Shown here: positions 13,858 through 20,704 of the stretch, in pieces | Layout: the number at the start of each line of letters is the position of its first letter | How positions within the stretch are numbered: the first letter of the stretch is position 1 | From: DASPKA01 sp035628335 | GTDB taxonomy: Bacteria; Patescibacteriota; Doudnabacteria; UBA920 | DNA length: 26,477 bases | Reading direction: 5' to 3' | Assembly (NCBI GenBank): GCA_035628335.1 | Contig: DASPKA010000056.1 | Span: forward strand, 1 to 26,477 | Position numbers and translations under genes: made by a program | The notes under the pieces: model-generated | What the model saw: the letters and a program-made list of their open reading frames with translations, nothing else | Told to the model about the DNA's origin: nothing | The model's database searches: none

Positions 13858-14166
13858 ATGACCTTTCTTCGAGAATTGACTGTTTGGCAACGCTTCCTCT
13901 TGGCAGTATTTTGCGCATGCATTCTCTATGGCTTGCCCTTGGCAAATGCCTTGTATGCGGTGCATTTTGACTTCATCTCGGAGATAGTTACCCGGGAAGG
14001 TCGCACGGGGTTGCTATTGTTTAGGTCGTGGTATTTGCCGCCCGATGAAGTTGAAGTCTACCGCAGGAGTATTTTTGTAGCGACCCCACTTGCTGCTATC
14101 TCACTTGCGTTCCTTGCATACTCTTGGGGGCCGAAAGTGTCACGCCATAGAGGTGTAGGATGGTGA
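13858..14166 (+). CDS. Small membrane protein of unknown function (102 aa)
   Basis: Two hydrophobic helices are visible, at about residues 10-33 (WQRFLLAVFCACILYGLPLANAL) and 72-90 (FVATPLAAISLAFLAYSWG). A loop of about 40 residues between them (EIVTREGRTGLLLFRSWYLPPDEVEVYRRS) is probably outside the cell if the positive-inside rule holds for the basic C-terminus. I recognise no family. Support comes from AAAAGGAG 8 nt before the ATG, a good promoter and a terminator 9 bp after the stop. Confidence 0.7.
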   Translation: MTFLRELTVWQRFLLAVFCACILYGLPLANALYAVHFDFISEIVTREGRTGLLLFRSWYLPPDEVEVYRRSIFVATPLAAISLAFLAYSWGPKVSRHRGVGW

Positions 14167-14174
14167 GTGGATAT

Positions 14175-14208
14175 AAGTGCAGGAACAGTTGTTCTTGCAC
14201 TTATTTTA
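14175..14208 (+). terminator. Rho-independent terminator
   Basis: AAGTGCAGGAAC (14175-14186) pairs with GTTCTTGCACTT (14191-14202) with one G-U around a 4-nt loop, then a T-rich tract. Confidence 0.85.
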
Positions 14209-14209
14209 T

Positions 14210-14238
14210 TAGACAAGATAATGTGTATATGATAATTT
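14210..14238 (+). promoter_or_regulatory. Promoter of the secreted 146-aa protein (leaderless type)
   Basis: TAGACA (14210-14215), a 17-bp spacer and TAATTT (14233-14238), ending 6 nt before the ATG. An overlapping GATAAT at 14231-14236 is an alternative -10. Confidence 0.5.
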
Positions 14239-14244
14239 ATCTGT

Positions 14245-14685
14245 ATGAAAAAATATATCCTTTCAAGTTTTGTTTTATTTAGTTTTTTTGTGAGTACTGC
14301 TTCTGCGTACTATAGCTTTGAGGAGCGTATTCAGTCTCCAACCATCGACTCATACCAACAGCAGATTGTCATACTCTCTAATGTTAAGGTTAAAGTTGCT
14401 TTTAGGCCGCTTAATTTTGATGCTAAAGGTAAAAAGTGGAACTATAGGGTTGATTGGGAAGTGCAAGGTATCTCGCAGCAAACAGGCTCCATGTGCATAA
14501 ACGGGAAAAAATTTGTGGCAAATTTCGCAAATCAAGATGATGCAAACGTTGCGGGTGGGTATAGCTGGACAGGCTATACACTTAAACCTAAAGCTAGGTA
14601 TAAAGTGACAGTCTATGAAAAGCCAAACTGTAAAGGGAAGTTGCTGCTTAACAAGTCATTCACTGTGTTAGCTAAGCCGCAATAA
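14245..14685 (+). CDS. Small secreted protein of unknown function (146 aa)
   Basis: A signal peptide covers about residues 1-21 (KKYILSSFVLFSFFVSTASA), giving a mature protein of about 125 residues. It is beta-rich and basic, with two cysteines (MCINGKKF near 92 and EKPNCKGKL near 129) that could form a disulfide outside the cell. The segment LKPKARYKVTVYEKPNCKG resembles the last strands of an Ig/fibronectin-type fold and is similar in style to the N-terminal domain of the exported FKBP at 5496. That similarity is only an impression from motif style. No ribosome site is visible; a -10 box sits directly before the ATG. Confidence 0.72.
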   Translation: MKKYILSSFVLFSFFVSTASAYYSFEERIQSPTIDSYQQQIVILSNVKVKVAFRPLNFDAKGKKWNYRVDWEVQGISQQTGSMCINGKKFVANFANQDDANVAGGYSWTGYTLKPKARYKVTVYEKPNCKGKLLLNKSFTVLAKPQ

Positions 14686-14704
14686 TGCACAATAACGTAA
14701 GGGC

Positions 14705-14817
14705 ATGGAGATTTTCACTGAAATCAAGCGAGGGGCATAGACAAACCAGAAGCCTTACAAAAAGTCGCATGGAAAGAAGCGAGTAGTTTACTTGAAGTTA
14801 TGGATTTGATAAAATAA
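14705..14817 (+). pseudogene. Possible small gene broken by a frameshift at a G run
   Basis: ATG 14705 opens MEIFTEIKRGA then TAG (14738). In the frame two bases along, a protein-like stretch runs to TAA 14815-14817: GIDKPEALQKVAWKEASSL and then LEVMDLIK. The two join smoothly if the GGGG run at 14732-14735 had one more G, giving about 37 residues of helical, charged sequence. The stop lies at the base of the following terminator stem, as expected for a real gene end. There is no good ribosome site. A chance open frame is possible. Confidence 0.35.
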
Positions 14818-14850
14818 TAACCCTTTTTGAATAAAAGGGTTATTTGTTTT
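14816..14850 (+). terminator. Rho-independent terminator
   Basis: AATAACCCTTTT (14816-14827) pairs with AAAAGGGTTATT (14833-14844), followed by TTGTTTTT. Confidence 0.8.
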
Positions 14851-14876
14851 TCACACAAAATCGAAAGGAGAATCGC

Positions 14877-15725
14877 ATGAGTTTAGCTGTTGCGGGGTTA
14901 TATGTATACCCCTTAAAGTCTGCGCGAGGGATCTCGCTTAAAAACGCCGTGGTTGGCCCGATGGGTATACGATACGACAGGCAGTGGGTTGTCACCAGCG
15001 AACACGGTGAGTTTGTTGCTCAGCGTTCAGATGCTGGTAAGGGCGTTGGCATTAAGTCAATGTGCCTTATACGTACTGAGTTCAGAGACAGAAACTTGGT
15101 GCTAACTGCACCCGGTATGGGAAGCTTGTCTGTTCCATTGGAAGGAGTAGATGGTCCAAGTGTTCCTGTGCGAGTTTGGAAGAGTAGCACTTCAGGTATT
15201 TACCAGGGTTCACTAGCCTCGAAGTGGGTTACAGAATACCTCTCCAAGGAACGGCCGGGCAAGTACCGGCTCGTTCGTATGAGTGAGAAAACAATTCGTG
15301 CTCCAAAACTTGGATCTGGCCAACTTGCGTACGCTGATGCGTATTCTTTTCTGGTTATTTCTCTGTCTTCTCTCGATGATCTGAATACTCGCTTGACGAG
15401 AGCAGGACACGCGGCAATACCTATGGACCGATTTCGTCCGAACATCACTCTCTACGGGGCGGTGTGGTATGAAGAAGATCGGTTGTCTGAGTTTGAGATA
15501 GGCTCTGTGAAGTTCTATGGGCAGACACTCTGTGTGCGATGTCCGATAACTCAGACTGACCAACTCACGGGCGTGAGACACAAAACCGAGCCACTTAGGA
15601 CACTTGCCACATATCGCAGGCATCCACATGGCGGCGTGGTCTTTGGAAAGAACTTTAATCATAAGGGTTTTGGAGTTATTTCAGTAGGCGATCTCTTGAA
15701 GAATGTCCAAAAGGAGATAGCCTAG
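14877..15725 (+). CDS. MOSC-domain protein (YcbX/mARC-like)
   Basis: A 282-residue protein with an N-terminal MOSC_N beta-barrel (AGLYVYPLKSARGISL, then GIRYDRQWVV) and a C-terminal MOSC domain. The conserved DRFRPNI is at 184-190. The cofactor cysteine motif LCVRCPIT contains C219 and C222. Relatives bind molybdenum cofactor and reduce N-hydroxylated compounds or transfer sulfur. No molybdenum-cofactor synthesis gene is in the window, so cofactor supply is an open question. ATG 14877 is chosen because CGAAAGGAG lies 6-7 nt upstream; the frame opens 33 nt earlier inside the terminator. It is followed after 15 bp by a disrupted gene with its own GGAGG site. Confidence 0.88.
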   Translation: MSLAVAGLYVYPLKSARGISLKNAVVGPMGIRYDRQWVVTSEHGEFVAQRSDAGKGVGIKSMCLIRTEFRDRNLVLTAPGMGSLSVPLEGVDGPSVPVRVWKSSTSGIYQGSLASKWVTEYLSKERPGKYRLVRMSEKTIRAPKLGSGQLAYADAYSFLVISLSSLDDLNTRLTRAGHAAIPMDRFRPNITLYGAVWYEEDRLSEFEIGSVKFYGQTLCVRCPITQTDQLTGVRHKTEPLRTLATYRRHPHGGVVFGKNFNHKGFGVISVGDLLKNVQKEIA

Positions 15726-15740
15726 CGGAGGTGCCAGAAA

Positions 15741-16100
15741 ATGGAGCTAACTGTTATACCATTTGACCCTAAAAGGATTCTATATGGTACACCTGGTCGC
15801 AAGTTAAAAGAGGAATAACAAGCGTACACTGCGGTACATGAGAAGGGCGGGGTTTGCACATTTACTTTGTTCTTTTTAGGAGATGGCAGGCGGTACAATA
15901 TTGCTCATTTTCAAGGCTTCGGATTGAGTGTAGATACAGTGCGCAAAGTCTTTCAGGGACAGCATCAACATCGTTTTCGTTTGACGCTTGGATTCAAGAA
16001 CTGCACGTTTTTTGCAACCCTATCGCTTGGGCATTGGATCGCTGTAACAGCTCCCATGTATGAGGACAGTGTTATGCTGTTCTTTGATTGGGTGAATTAA
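15741..16100 (+). pseudogene. Unknown gene interrupted by an in-frame TAA
   Basis: ATG 15741 has GGAGG 9 nt upstream and encodes MELTVIPFDPKRILYGTPGR and then KLKEE before TAA at 15816-15818 (codon 26). The same frame then stays open for 93 more codons to TAA 16098-16100, with protein-like sequence (GVCTFTLFFLGDGRRYNIAHFQ, shortened here in meaning to a beta-rich start, then FRLTLGFKNCTFFATL and APMYEDSVMLFFDWV). There is no early ATG after the stop, so the second part is not likely to be a separate gene. A single CAA or GAA to TAA change would explain it. The intact product would be about 119 residues with no recognised family. It sits 15 bp after the MOSC gene, with a terminator after the end. 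Confidence 0.55.
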
Positions 16101-16104
16101 AATA

Positions 16105-16136
16105 TACACCGCAGTTAAACCTGCGGTGTAATTATT
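16105..16136. terminator. Bidirectional terminator
   Basis: Perfect 10-bp arms TACACCGCAG (16105-16114) and CTGCGGTGTA (16121-16130) around TTAAAC lie between convergent frames, with A/T-rich flanks on both sides. Confidence 0.82.
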
Positions 16137-16900
16137 TAGGAATTTTGTTGTTGTGTGGGCTCAGGGGAGTCGATGCCGATTTCCTGGAATTCGCGGAGGA
16201 CTTTTTTTACTCCGTAAATCCAGTTCGGGCTCCCGGGTTGTACATAGAGACCAATAAACTTTTCCGGTGGAAGGTCTTTATAGCGTCTCTCGAGCAAGCT
16301 ATCGAAATCACGAATCCAGTCAGCGTAACTGTCATATTTCCGTAGAGTAGGAGGTGTACCTCCAATTCCGCTGCAGTTGTAATAGTAACAGTGTTTGCCA
16401 AACGTGCTCTCCACAAATGAAATTGCGACCATCATCTTCATGTTTTTTGAGTTTACGAAGGCATCTAGCGCTGCTTCATCATGTGCAAAAGGTGACTTTT
16501 TTTCAGTCAGATACTTGCGTAGCTTTTCTTTACGAACTGCTAAATGGTCCATAGTTATTTCACCCTGGTAGCGGTACTCCTTAATAAACGCAGTGAAGAC
16601 TGGGGAAGCAATGTCAATTACTTCTTGGGAAAAAGTTTTTATACCTTCTTCGAGGTGCCGGGCTTTCTCTGTGGCAATGTCATAGGCAGCGCTATTGCTG
16701 ATAGGCTCAACGAGTTTTAAAACAAAGAGTGCTCCAGCTGAGAAAGAGAGGGTCATTAAACATATAGTTGCAAGAACCATGCGCTCAGCAAACCACGCTA
16801 CAGTGGTAGAGTATGTATGAGGTATGCCCGTGGACTCAACCAACCTGGTTACCCACCGAGCAGCCTTTCTTTGGTGTCTTTTCATTTTTGTTTTATGCAT
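16136..16900 (-). CDS. Membrane-anchored lysozyme-like protein
   Basis: A 254-residue protein with a basic N-terminus, one membrane helix at about 41-62 (MVLATICLMTLSFSAGALFVLKLV), a helical stalk of about 90 residues, and a C-terminal domain at about 150-245. That domain carries MKMMVAISFVESTFGK with candidate catalytic E164, CYYYNCSGIGG with C171 and C176, and NWIYGVKKVLREFQEIG. This pattern is that of lysozyme-fold transglycosylase or glucosaminidase domains facing the cell wall. It could cut peptidoglycan during growth or when attaching to another cell; the substrate is inferred. A second ATG at 16885 would remove five residues. No ribosome site is seen at either start. Confidence 0.75.
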   Translation of the reverse strand: MHKTKMKRHQRKAARWVTRLVESTGIPHTYSTTVAWFAERMVLATICLMTLSFSAGALFVLKLVEPISNSAAYDIATEKARHLEEGIKTFSQEVIDIASPVFTAFIKEYRYQGEITMDHLAVRKEKLRKYLTEKKSPFAHDEAALDAFVNSKNMKMMVAISFVESTFGKHCYYYNCSGIGGTPPTLRKYDSYADWIRDFDSLLERRYKDLPPEKFIGLYVQPGSPNWIYGVKKVLREFQEIGIDSPEPTQQQNS

Positions 16901-16917
16901 GTTTTATCGTTATATGC

Positions 16918-16947
16918 ATTATAGCATGGTATCGGTGTTGTTGGTAA
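16918..16947 (-). promoter_or_regulatory. Promoter of the lysozyme-like gene
   Basis: On the minus strand, TTACCA (16942-16947), an 18-bp spacer and TATAAT (16918-16923). The predicted leader is about 10 nt to ATG 16900. Its -35 is 3 bp from the divergent -35 of the drug exporter gene. Confidence 0.6.
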
Positions 16948-16950
16948 CTA

Positions 16951-16979
16951 TTAACTTTTTTATATATTTCAAGTAAGCT
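16951..16979 (+). promoter_or_regulatory. Promoter of the DHA2 exporter gene (leaderless type)
   Basis: TTAACT (16951-16956), a 17-bp spacer and TAAGCT (16974-16979) end 6 nt before ATG 16986, with no Shine-Dalgarno sequence. Confidence 0.55.
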
Positions 16980-16985
16980 GTATGT

Positions 16986-18410
16986 ATGAGAAATAACAAC
17001 AGATGGTGGGCTCTTTTTATACTTTGTTTTGGGGTGTTAATGATAGTGTTAGACACGACTATAGTTAATATCGCGTTACCTTCGATTAAGACAGATTTAG
17101 GATTTTCTGAGTCTTCTCTGGTGTGGGTGCTTAACGCGTACTTGTTGACCTTTGGAGGTTTCTTGCTACTCAGCGGTAGGTTGGGTGACTTATTTGGTCA
17201 ACGAAAACTATTTATGATAGGCATTGTCATTTTCACACTTGCCTCACTAGCCTGTGGCATAGCAAACTCGCAAGCTTTGTTAGTGGTTGCGAGAGCAGTG
17301 CAGGGCTTGGGAGGCGCTGTTGTTACTGCGGTTGCGCTTTCGCTGATTATAAATTTATTCCCTGAACCTGCTGAGCGTGCAAAAGCTATGGGAGTGTACA
17401 GTTTTGTTGCGGCAGCTGGGGGCAGTGTCGGTCTTTTGTTAGGCGGTTTGCTTACAAATGCATACGACTGGCATTGGAATTTTTTGGTAAATATACCTGT
17501 TGGTATAGTAGTGGTTGTTTTGTCCTGGAAATTCGTCCCAGCAACTCGAAGTTTGGTCGAGCATAGGCATTTAGATATATGGGGAGCTATTACGGTTACA
17601 ACAGCACTGTTGCTTGCGGTGTATGCTATAGTAGGCGGAAATCAGGTAGGGTGGGGTTCTGTCCAGACTTTGGTTTTGCTAGGTTCTGCGCTTGCACTTC
17701 TCGGTTTATTTGTATGGATAGAAACAAAAGTCCGCGTACCCTTGGTGCCATTAAGCTTATTTAAATTGCGAAATGTATTAACTGCAAATACCATGGCTGT
17801 GTTTTGGGCAGCAGCAATGTTTGCATGGTTCTTCCTCTCTGCGTTATACCTTCAACTCGTATTGCAATACAACCCACTTCAAGTAGGGTTAGCCTTTTTG
17901 CCCGGCAATGTGATTATGGCCATGTTCTCTCTTGGACTTTCTGCAAAGATTGTTACTCGCTTTGGAATATTAAAACCTTTGGGTGTAGGGCTTTCCTTAG
18001 CTGCAATTGCTTTGCTCTACCTCTCACGAGCTCCCATAGACGGTACATACGTTATAGATGTGCTACCGAGTATGGTATTGCTGGGACTTGGAGCAGGTAT
18101 GGCCTTTAATCCCATGCTCTTGGCTGCTATGAATGACGTACCGTTAGACGAGTCAGGCTTGTCTTCGGGTCTAGTTAACACTTCCTTTATGATGGGTGGA
18201 GCTTTAGGTCTCGCAGTCTTGGCCAGTTTAGCTACAGCAAAAACTTCTGCTTTGCTTGCAATTGGCACTGAGCCGGTAGTGGCACTTAATAGCGGCTACC
18301 ATACTGCATTTATGGTAGGAGCAGCCTTTGCGGCTGGTGCTGCCGCGCTTGGGTTCTTATTCATACGAGTGAAAAATTTTAACGCTGGCCATACTCCTCA
18401 CTCGCATTAA
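16986..18410 (+). CDS. MFS drug:proton antiporter, DHA2 (14-TM) family
   Basis: A 474-residue integral membrane exporter of the EmrB/QacA type, predicted to use proton entry to drive out toxic compounds. DHA2 marks are LDTTIVNIALPSI in helix 1, WVLNAYLLTFGGFLLLSGRLGDLFG (motif A region, loop 2-3), VARAVQGLGGAVVTAVALSLI, and the antiporter motif C region AAAGGSVGLLLGGLL in helix 5. The length fits 14 helices, and the C-terminus is short and hydrophilic (GHTPHSH). No adaptor (EmrA) or TolC gene is nearby, which suits a single-membrane or CPR cell envelope. The substrate cannot be told. The gene is monocistronic and diverges from the lysozyme-like gene. Confidence 0.92.
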   Translation: MRNNNRWWALFILCFGVLMIVLDTTIVNIALPSIKTDLGFSESSLVWVLNAYLLTFGGFLLLSGRLGDLFGQRKLFMIGIVIFTLASLACGIANSQALLVVARAVQGLGGAVVTAVALSLIINLFPEPAERAKAMGVYSFVAAAGGSVGLLLGGLLTNAYDWHWNFLVNIPVGIVVVVLSWKFVPATRSLVEHRHLDIWGAITVTTALLLAVYAIVGGNQVGWGSVQTLVLLGSALALLGLFVWIETKVRVPLVPLSLFKLRNVLTANTMAVFWAAAMFAWFFLSALYLQLVLQYNPLQVGLAFLPGNVIMAMFSLGLSAKIVTRFGILKPLGVGLSLAAIALLYLSRAPIDGTYVIDVLPSMVLLGLGAGMAFNPMLLAAMNDVPLDESGLSSGLVNTSFMMGGALGLAVLASLATAKTSALLAIGTEPVVALNSGYHTAFMVGAAFAAGAAALGFLFIRVKNFNAGHTPHSH

Positions 18411-18464
18411 AAATTATGTAGAACTATTCTGATGTTTGCTAAACTTATTCAAAGGAGTCGAATC

Positions 18465-18599
18465 ATGGAACACATAAGGAATTGGGGATTTAATGACTAT
18501 GCCCTAATAGGGTGTATTGTACTGGTGTTTGTTTTCAACTTAGTGGTCTCGGGCTTCGGAAGCCGTGCTCTAGCTGCTCTGCGACAATTCGTGCCCTAG
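18465..18599 (+). CDS. Single-helix small membrane protein (44 aa)
   Basis: The short frame has AAAGGAG 8 nt before the ATG and is followed 9 bp after its stop by a strong terminator. One membrane helix is visible at about residues 12-29 (YALIGCIVLVFVFNLVVSG), with a basic C-terminal tail (SRALAALRQFVP). It lies 54 bp after the DHA2 exporter gene on the same strand and could be an accessory subunit. That link is by position only. Confidence 0.6.
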   Translation: MEHIRNWGFNDYALIGCIVLVFVFNLVVSGFGSRALAALRQFVP

Positions 18600-18608
18600 A
18601 TTTGAACC

Positions 18609-18642
18609 AAAAGACCTGCCGCAATGCATAGGCAGGTCTTTT
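18609..18642. terminator. Bidirectional terminator
   Basis: Perfect 12-bp arms AAAAGACCTGCC (18609-18620) and GGCAGGTCTTTT (18631-18642) lie between the convergent small gene and the Hcp-like gene. Confidence 0.88.
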
Positions 18643-18654
18643 CTAATCAGTTAG

Positions 18655-19251
18655 TTATATCTTCTTATTGGCTTTTACGTCATAGCCTGCTTTTACAGGC
18701 GCATCTAGGCTGCCGTCTGCTTTTTGAGCGCGGTATTCAAATTCGATTTTTGTGAAGTTAAGTGAGAAGCTCTCCGTTGGGACTTGACCGCTGGAACCGC
18801 CCGTCTGGTATGAGCTTACAAGAACCTCCTGTAGTTCTATTTTATAGAAATCCTGTTGTTGGCCACTCTTCCGTACAAAGAGCACTGCTTTTTTAATATG
18901 TTCACCTGTAGCGGCGGCGAGCATGAGTTTTGGGCTAGCCTTGCTTGCCTTTGCGGTAAAGTGTAGGTCTTGGAAATTTACCTTACCAGCCCCACCTCCA
19001 CCGCCAGCACTACCGGGACGTGAGATACCGGGTTGGGTGGCACCCCAGCTAAACGATTCAATTTCAATTTCTCCCTTGTGTCTTGAATCGGTAGATTCTC
19101 CCTCTATCCCTTCAATTTTAAGGTAATAATCAACAGCGGCAGCATCTGCCTCTGGAACGCTTAACGAAAGAGTTTGCGGATTCCAATTAAAAGCAAATGC
19201 CGTAACTACAATTAGTCCGGCAGCAAGTATTTTTTTATAGATAGATGTCAT
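18655..19251 (-). CDS. Exported Hcp-like protein (type VI tube protein family)
   Basis: From ATG 19251 the protein has 198 residues. Residues ~1-38 form a signal peptide or anchor (KKILAAGLIVVTAFAF, then VPEADAAAV). The rest matches Hcp: DYYLKIEGIEGESTDSRHKG at the domain start, EIEIESFSWG, a Gly-rich loop (PGSAGGGGGAGKVNF), and SFSLNFTKIEFEYRAQ near the end. True Hcp forms hexameric rings inside the cytoplasmic type VI tube and has no signal peptide. Exported Hcp-like proteins without a type VI system are known but poorly studied. No other type VI gene is in the window. It lies 65 bp after the YpfJ-type gene on the same strand. A TTG at 19260 is a weaker start. Confidence 0.87.
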   Translation of the reverse strand: MTSIYKKILAAGLIVVTAFAFNWNPQTLSLSVPEADAAAVDYYLKIEGIEGESTDSRHKGEIEIESFSWGATQPGISRPGSAGGGGGAGKVNFQDLHFTAKASKASPKLMLAAATGEHIKKAVLFVRKSGQQQDFYKIELQEVLVSSYQTGGSSGQVPTESFSLNFTKIEFEYRAQKADGSLDAPVKAGYDVKANKKI

Positions 19252-19316
19252 ATTTATCAAAATTTGATTAATAATTTTTTTCTAATTTAAGATATCGCAT
19301 CGACCAGCGATGTTAA

Positions 19317-20144
19317 TTAGTTAAACGTATCGCATTCAGCAACACGGCCGGTTTCATAGCCCCGGTTAAACCAGAACATGCGTTCTTCTGAAGAGCCATG
19401 TGTCCAGGTTTCGGGGTTGACCATACCTTCTGTTGCCCGTTGGATTCTGTCGTCTCCTACTGCAGCTGCGGCGTCCAGTGCTTCTTGTATTTCTCCAGAT
19501 TCAAACACACCTTTGTCTTTAATGGAGTTTGCCCATAACCCTGCAAAACAATCTGCCTGTAGCTCTGCTTTTATTGAAGCCTCGCTTGAACCTTCCTCAT
19601 GCACCGCGTTTAAAATCCCAAGTTCATTTTGCGCATGGTGCCCAACTTCATGGGCAATGACATACGCTTCAGCAACATCTCCACCTTGGGCACCAAAACG
19701 TCTTTGAAGTTCGTCAAAAAAAGTTTCGTCAAGGTAGATGGACTTATCTAGGGGGCAGTAGTGTGGACCTACCTCTGAAGTTGAGATTCCGCATGACCCT
19801 TGGGTTGCAGTGCGAAACAGAACCAATGTGGGTGCAGTATACACTTTGTTATTCTGTGCAAAGACCTGTTTCCACATGTCGTTTGCTGAGCCTAATACTG
19901 TAGATGCGAAGACGTTGTAATTATCTGGTTTTTCCAAGTTCTCAGTGTTAATTGCTTGGCTCTGTACTTGCAAATTTGGAAGTTGGGCAACTACGTCTGT
20001 TATATCGCCCCCACCTAACAGGTTTATGACAATGTACAGTACAAGTCCAAGCACACCTAAGCCACCACCCCCAACGAATAGCGGGCTCATTGAACGCCTG
20101 TCTTGTACGTTACCACGAGAAGATATCTTGCTCCAGTCTGCCAT
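19317..20144 (-). CDS. ypfJ: YpfJ-type neutral zinc metallopeptidase, membrane anchored
   Basis: A 275-residue protein with a short Ser/Arg-rich N-terminus, a Gly-rich membrane helix at about 21-46 (PLFVGGGGLGVLGLVLYIVINLL) and an extracytoplasmic peptidase domain. The zinc motif HEVGHH is at 165-170, with E166 as the catalytic residue. ELQADCFAGLWAN at ~194 supplies the third ligand region, and GDDRIQRA and WTHGSSEERMFWFNRGY near the end are typical of the family. Cysteines at 118, 130, 199 and 272 may form disulfides. Substrates are unknown. The gene precedes the Hcp-like gene on the same strand, so the two may be co-transcribed. There is no clear ribosome site; TATGCT lies 8 nt before the ATG. 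Confidence 0.92.
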   Translation of the reverse strand: MADWSKISSRGNVQDRRSMSPLFVGGGGLGVLGLVLYIVINLLGGGDITDVVAQLPNLQVQSQAINTENLEKPDNYNVFASTVLGSANDMWKQVFAQNNKVYTAPTLVLFRTATQGSCGISTSEVGPHYCPLDKSIYLDETFFDELQRRFGAQGGDVAEAYVIAHEVGHHAQNELGILNAVHEEGSSEASIKAELQADCFAGLWANSIKDKGVFESGEIQEALDAAAAVGDDRIQRATEGMVNPETWTHGSSEERMFWFNRGYETGRVAECDTFN

Positions 20145-20260
20145 AATAAAATAGCATAGAGGTGAGAAATGAGAGAAAAATTAATTTTTCTTTAATGTTT
20201 ACATTCCATATTAATAATATAGTAATCTCCCTAGCTTTCTTGGGGAAGAAATAAAATAAT

Positions 20261-20593
20261 ATGCGAAAAACATTTCTTACTATTATTGGTATAGTGTTGA
20301 CGTTAGTAGGGCTTTTGGGATTTGTGAATAACCCGGTGTTAGGGATTTTTCCTGTAAACGGGCTTCATAACCTTGTTCATTTGCTCTCAGGTATTTTATG
20401 TCTCGTTTTTGCATTCCAAGATGATGGAAAAGCAAAAAAGTTTGCGCTAATTTTTGGACTTGTGTATCTTGTTGTGGTAATTATTGGATTTGCAGCCCCT
20501 GACGCCGCTGCGTCTTTGCTGGCCATAGACAGCTCTGACAACTGGCTGCACGTGGTCCTTTCTATTGTATTTATTCTTTTAGCTATAGTTTAG
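20261..20593 (+). CDS. DUF4383 membrane protein
   Basis: A 110-residue protein with four hydrophobic helices. The family pattern is visible: GFVNNPVLGIFPVNGLHNLVHLLSG near residues 20-45, with the conserved N and H pair of helix 2, then AKKFALIFGLVYLVVVIIGF and a last helix DNWLHVVLSIVFILLAI. Its function is not known in any organism. The leader holds a small CCC/GGG hairpin whose 3' side overlaps a GGGGAAG that could serve as ribosome site about 14 nt before the ATG. Confidence 0.85.
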   Translation: MRKTFLTIIGIVLTLVGLLGFVNNPVLGIFPVNGLHNLVHLLSGILCLVFAFQDDGKAKKFALIFGLVYLVVVIIGFAAPDAAASLLAIDSSDNWLHVVLSIVFILLAIV

Positions 20594-20704
20594 CCTATTT
20601 AAGGCAGTTTTAATTTTTCGTTCAGTAGTATGGAATACACTTCTGATAAGAAGTAGAAAGCCATGAAGTATGGATTCACTTCCATTATTGATGGTGTATT
20701 AACT

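Noticed and set aside
18655..20144. A type VI secretion or phage-tail locus around the Hcp-like gene
   Set aside because: No sheath, baseplate, VgrG, ClpV or TssJ-M homolog is in the window, and the Hcp-like protein has a signal peptide.
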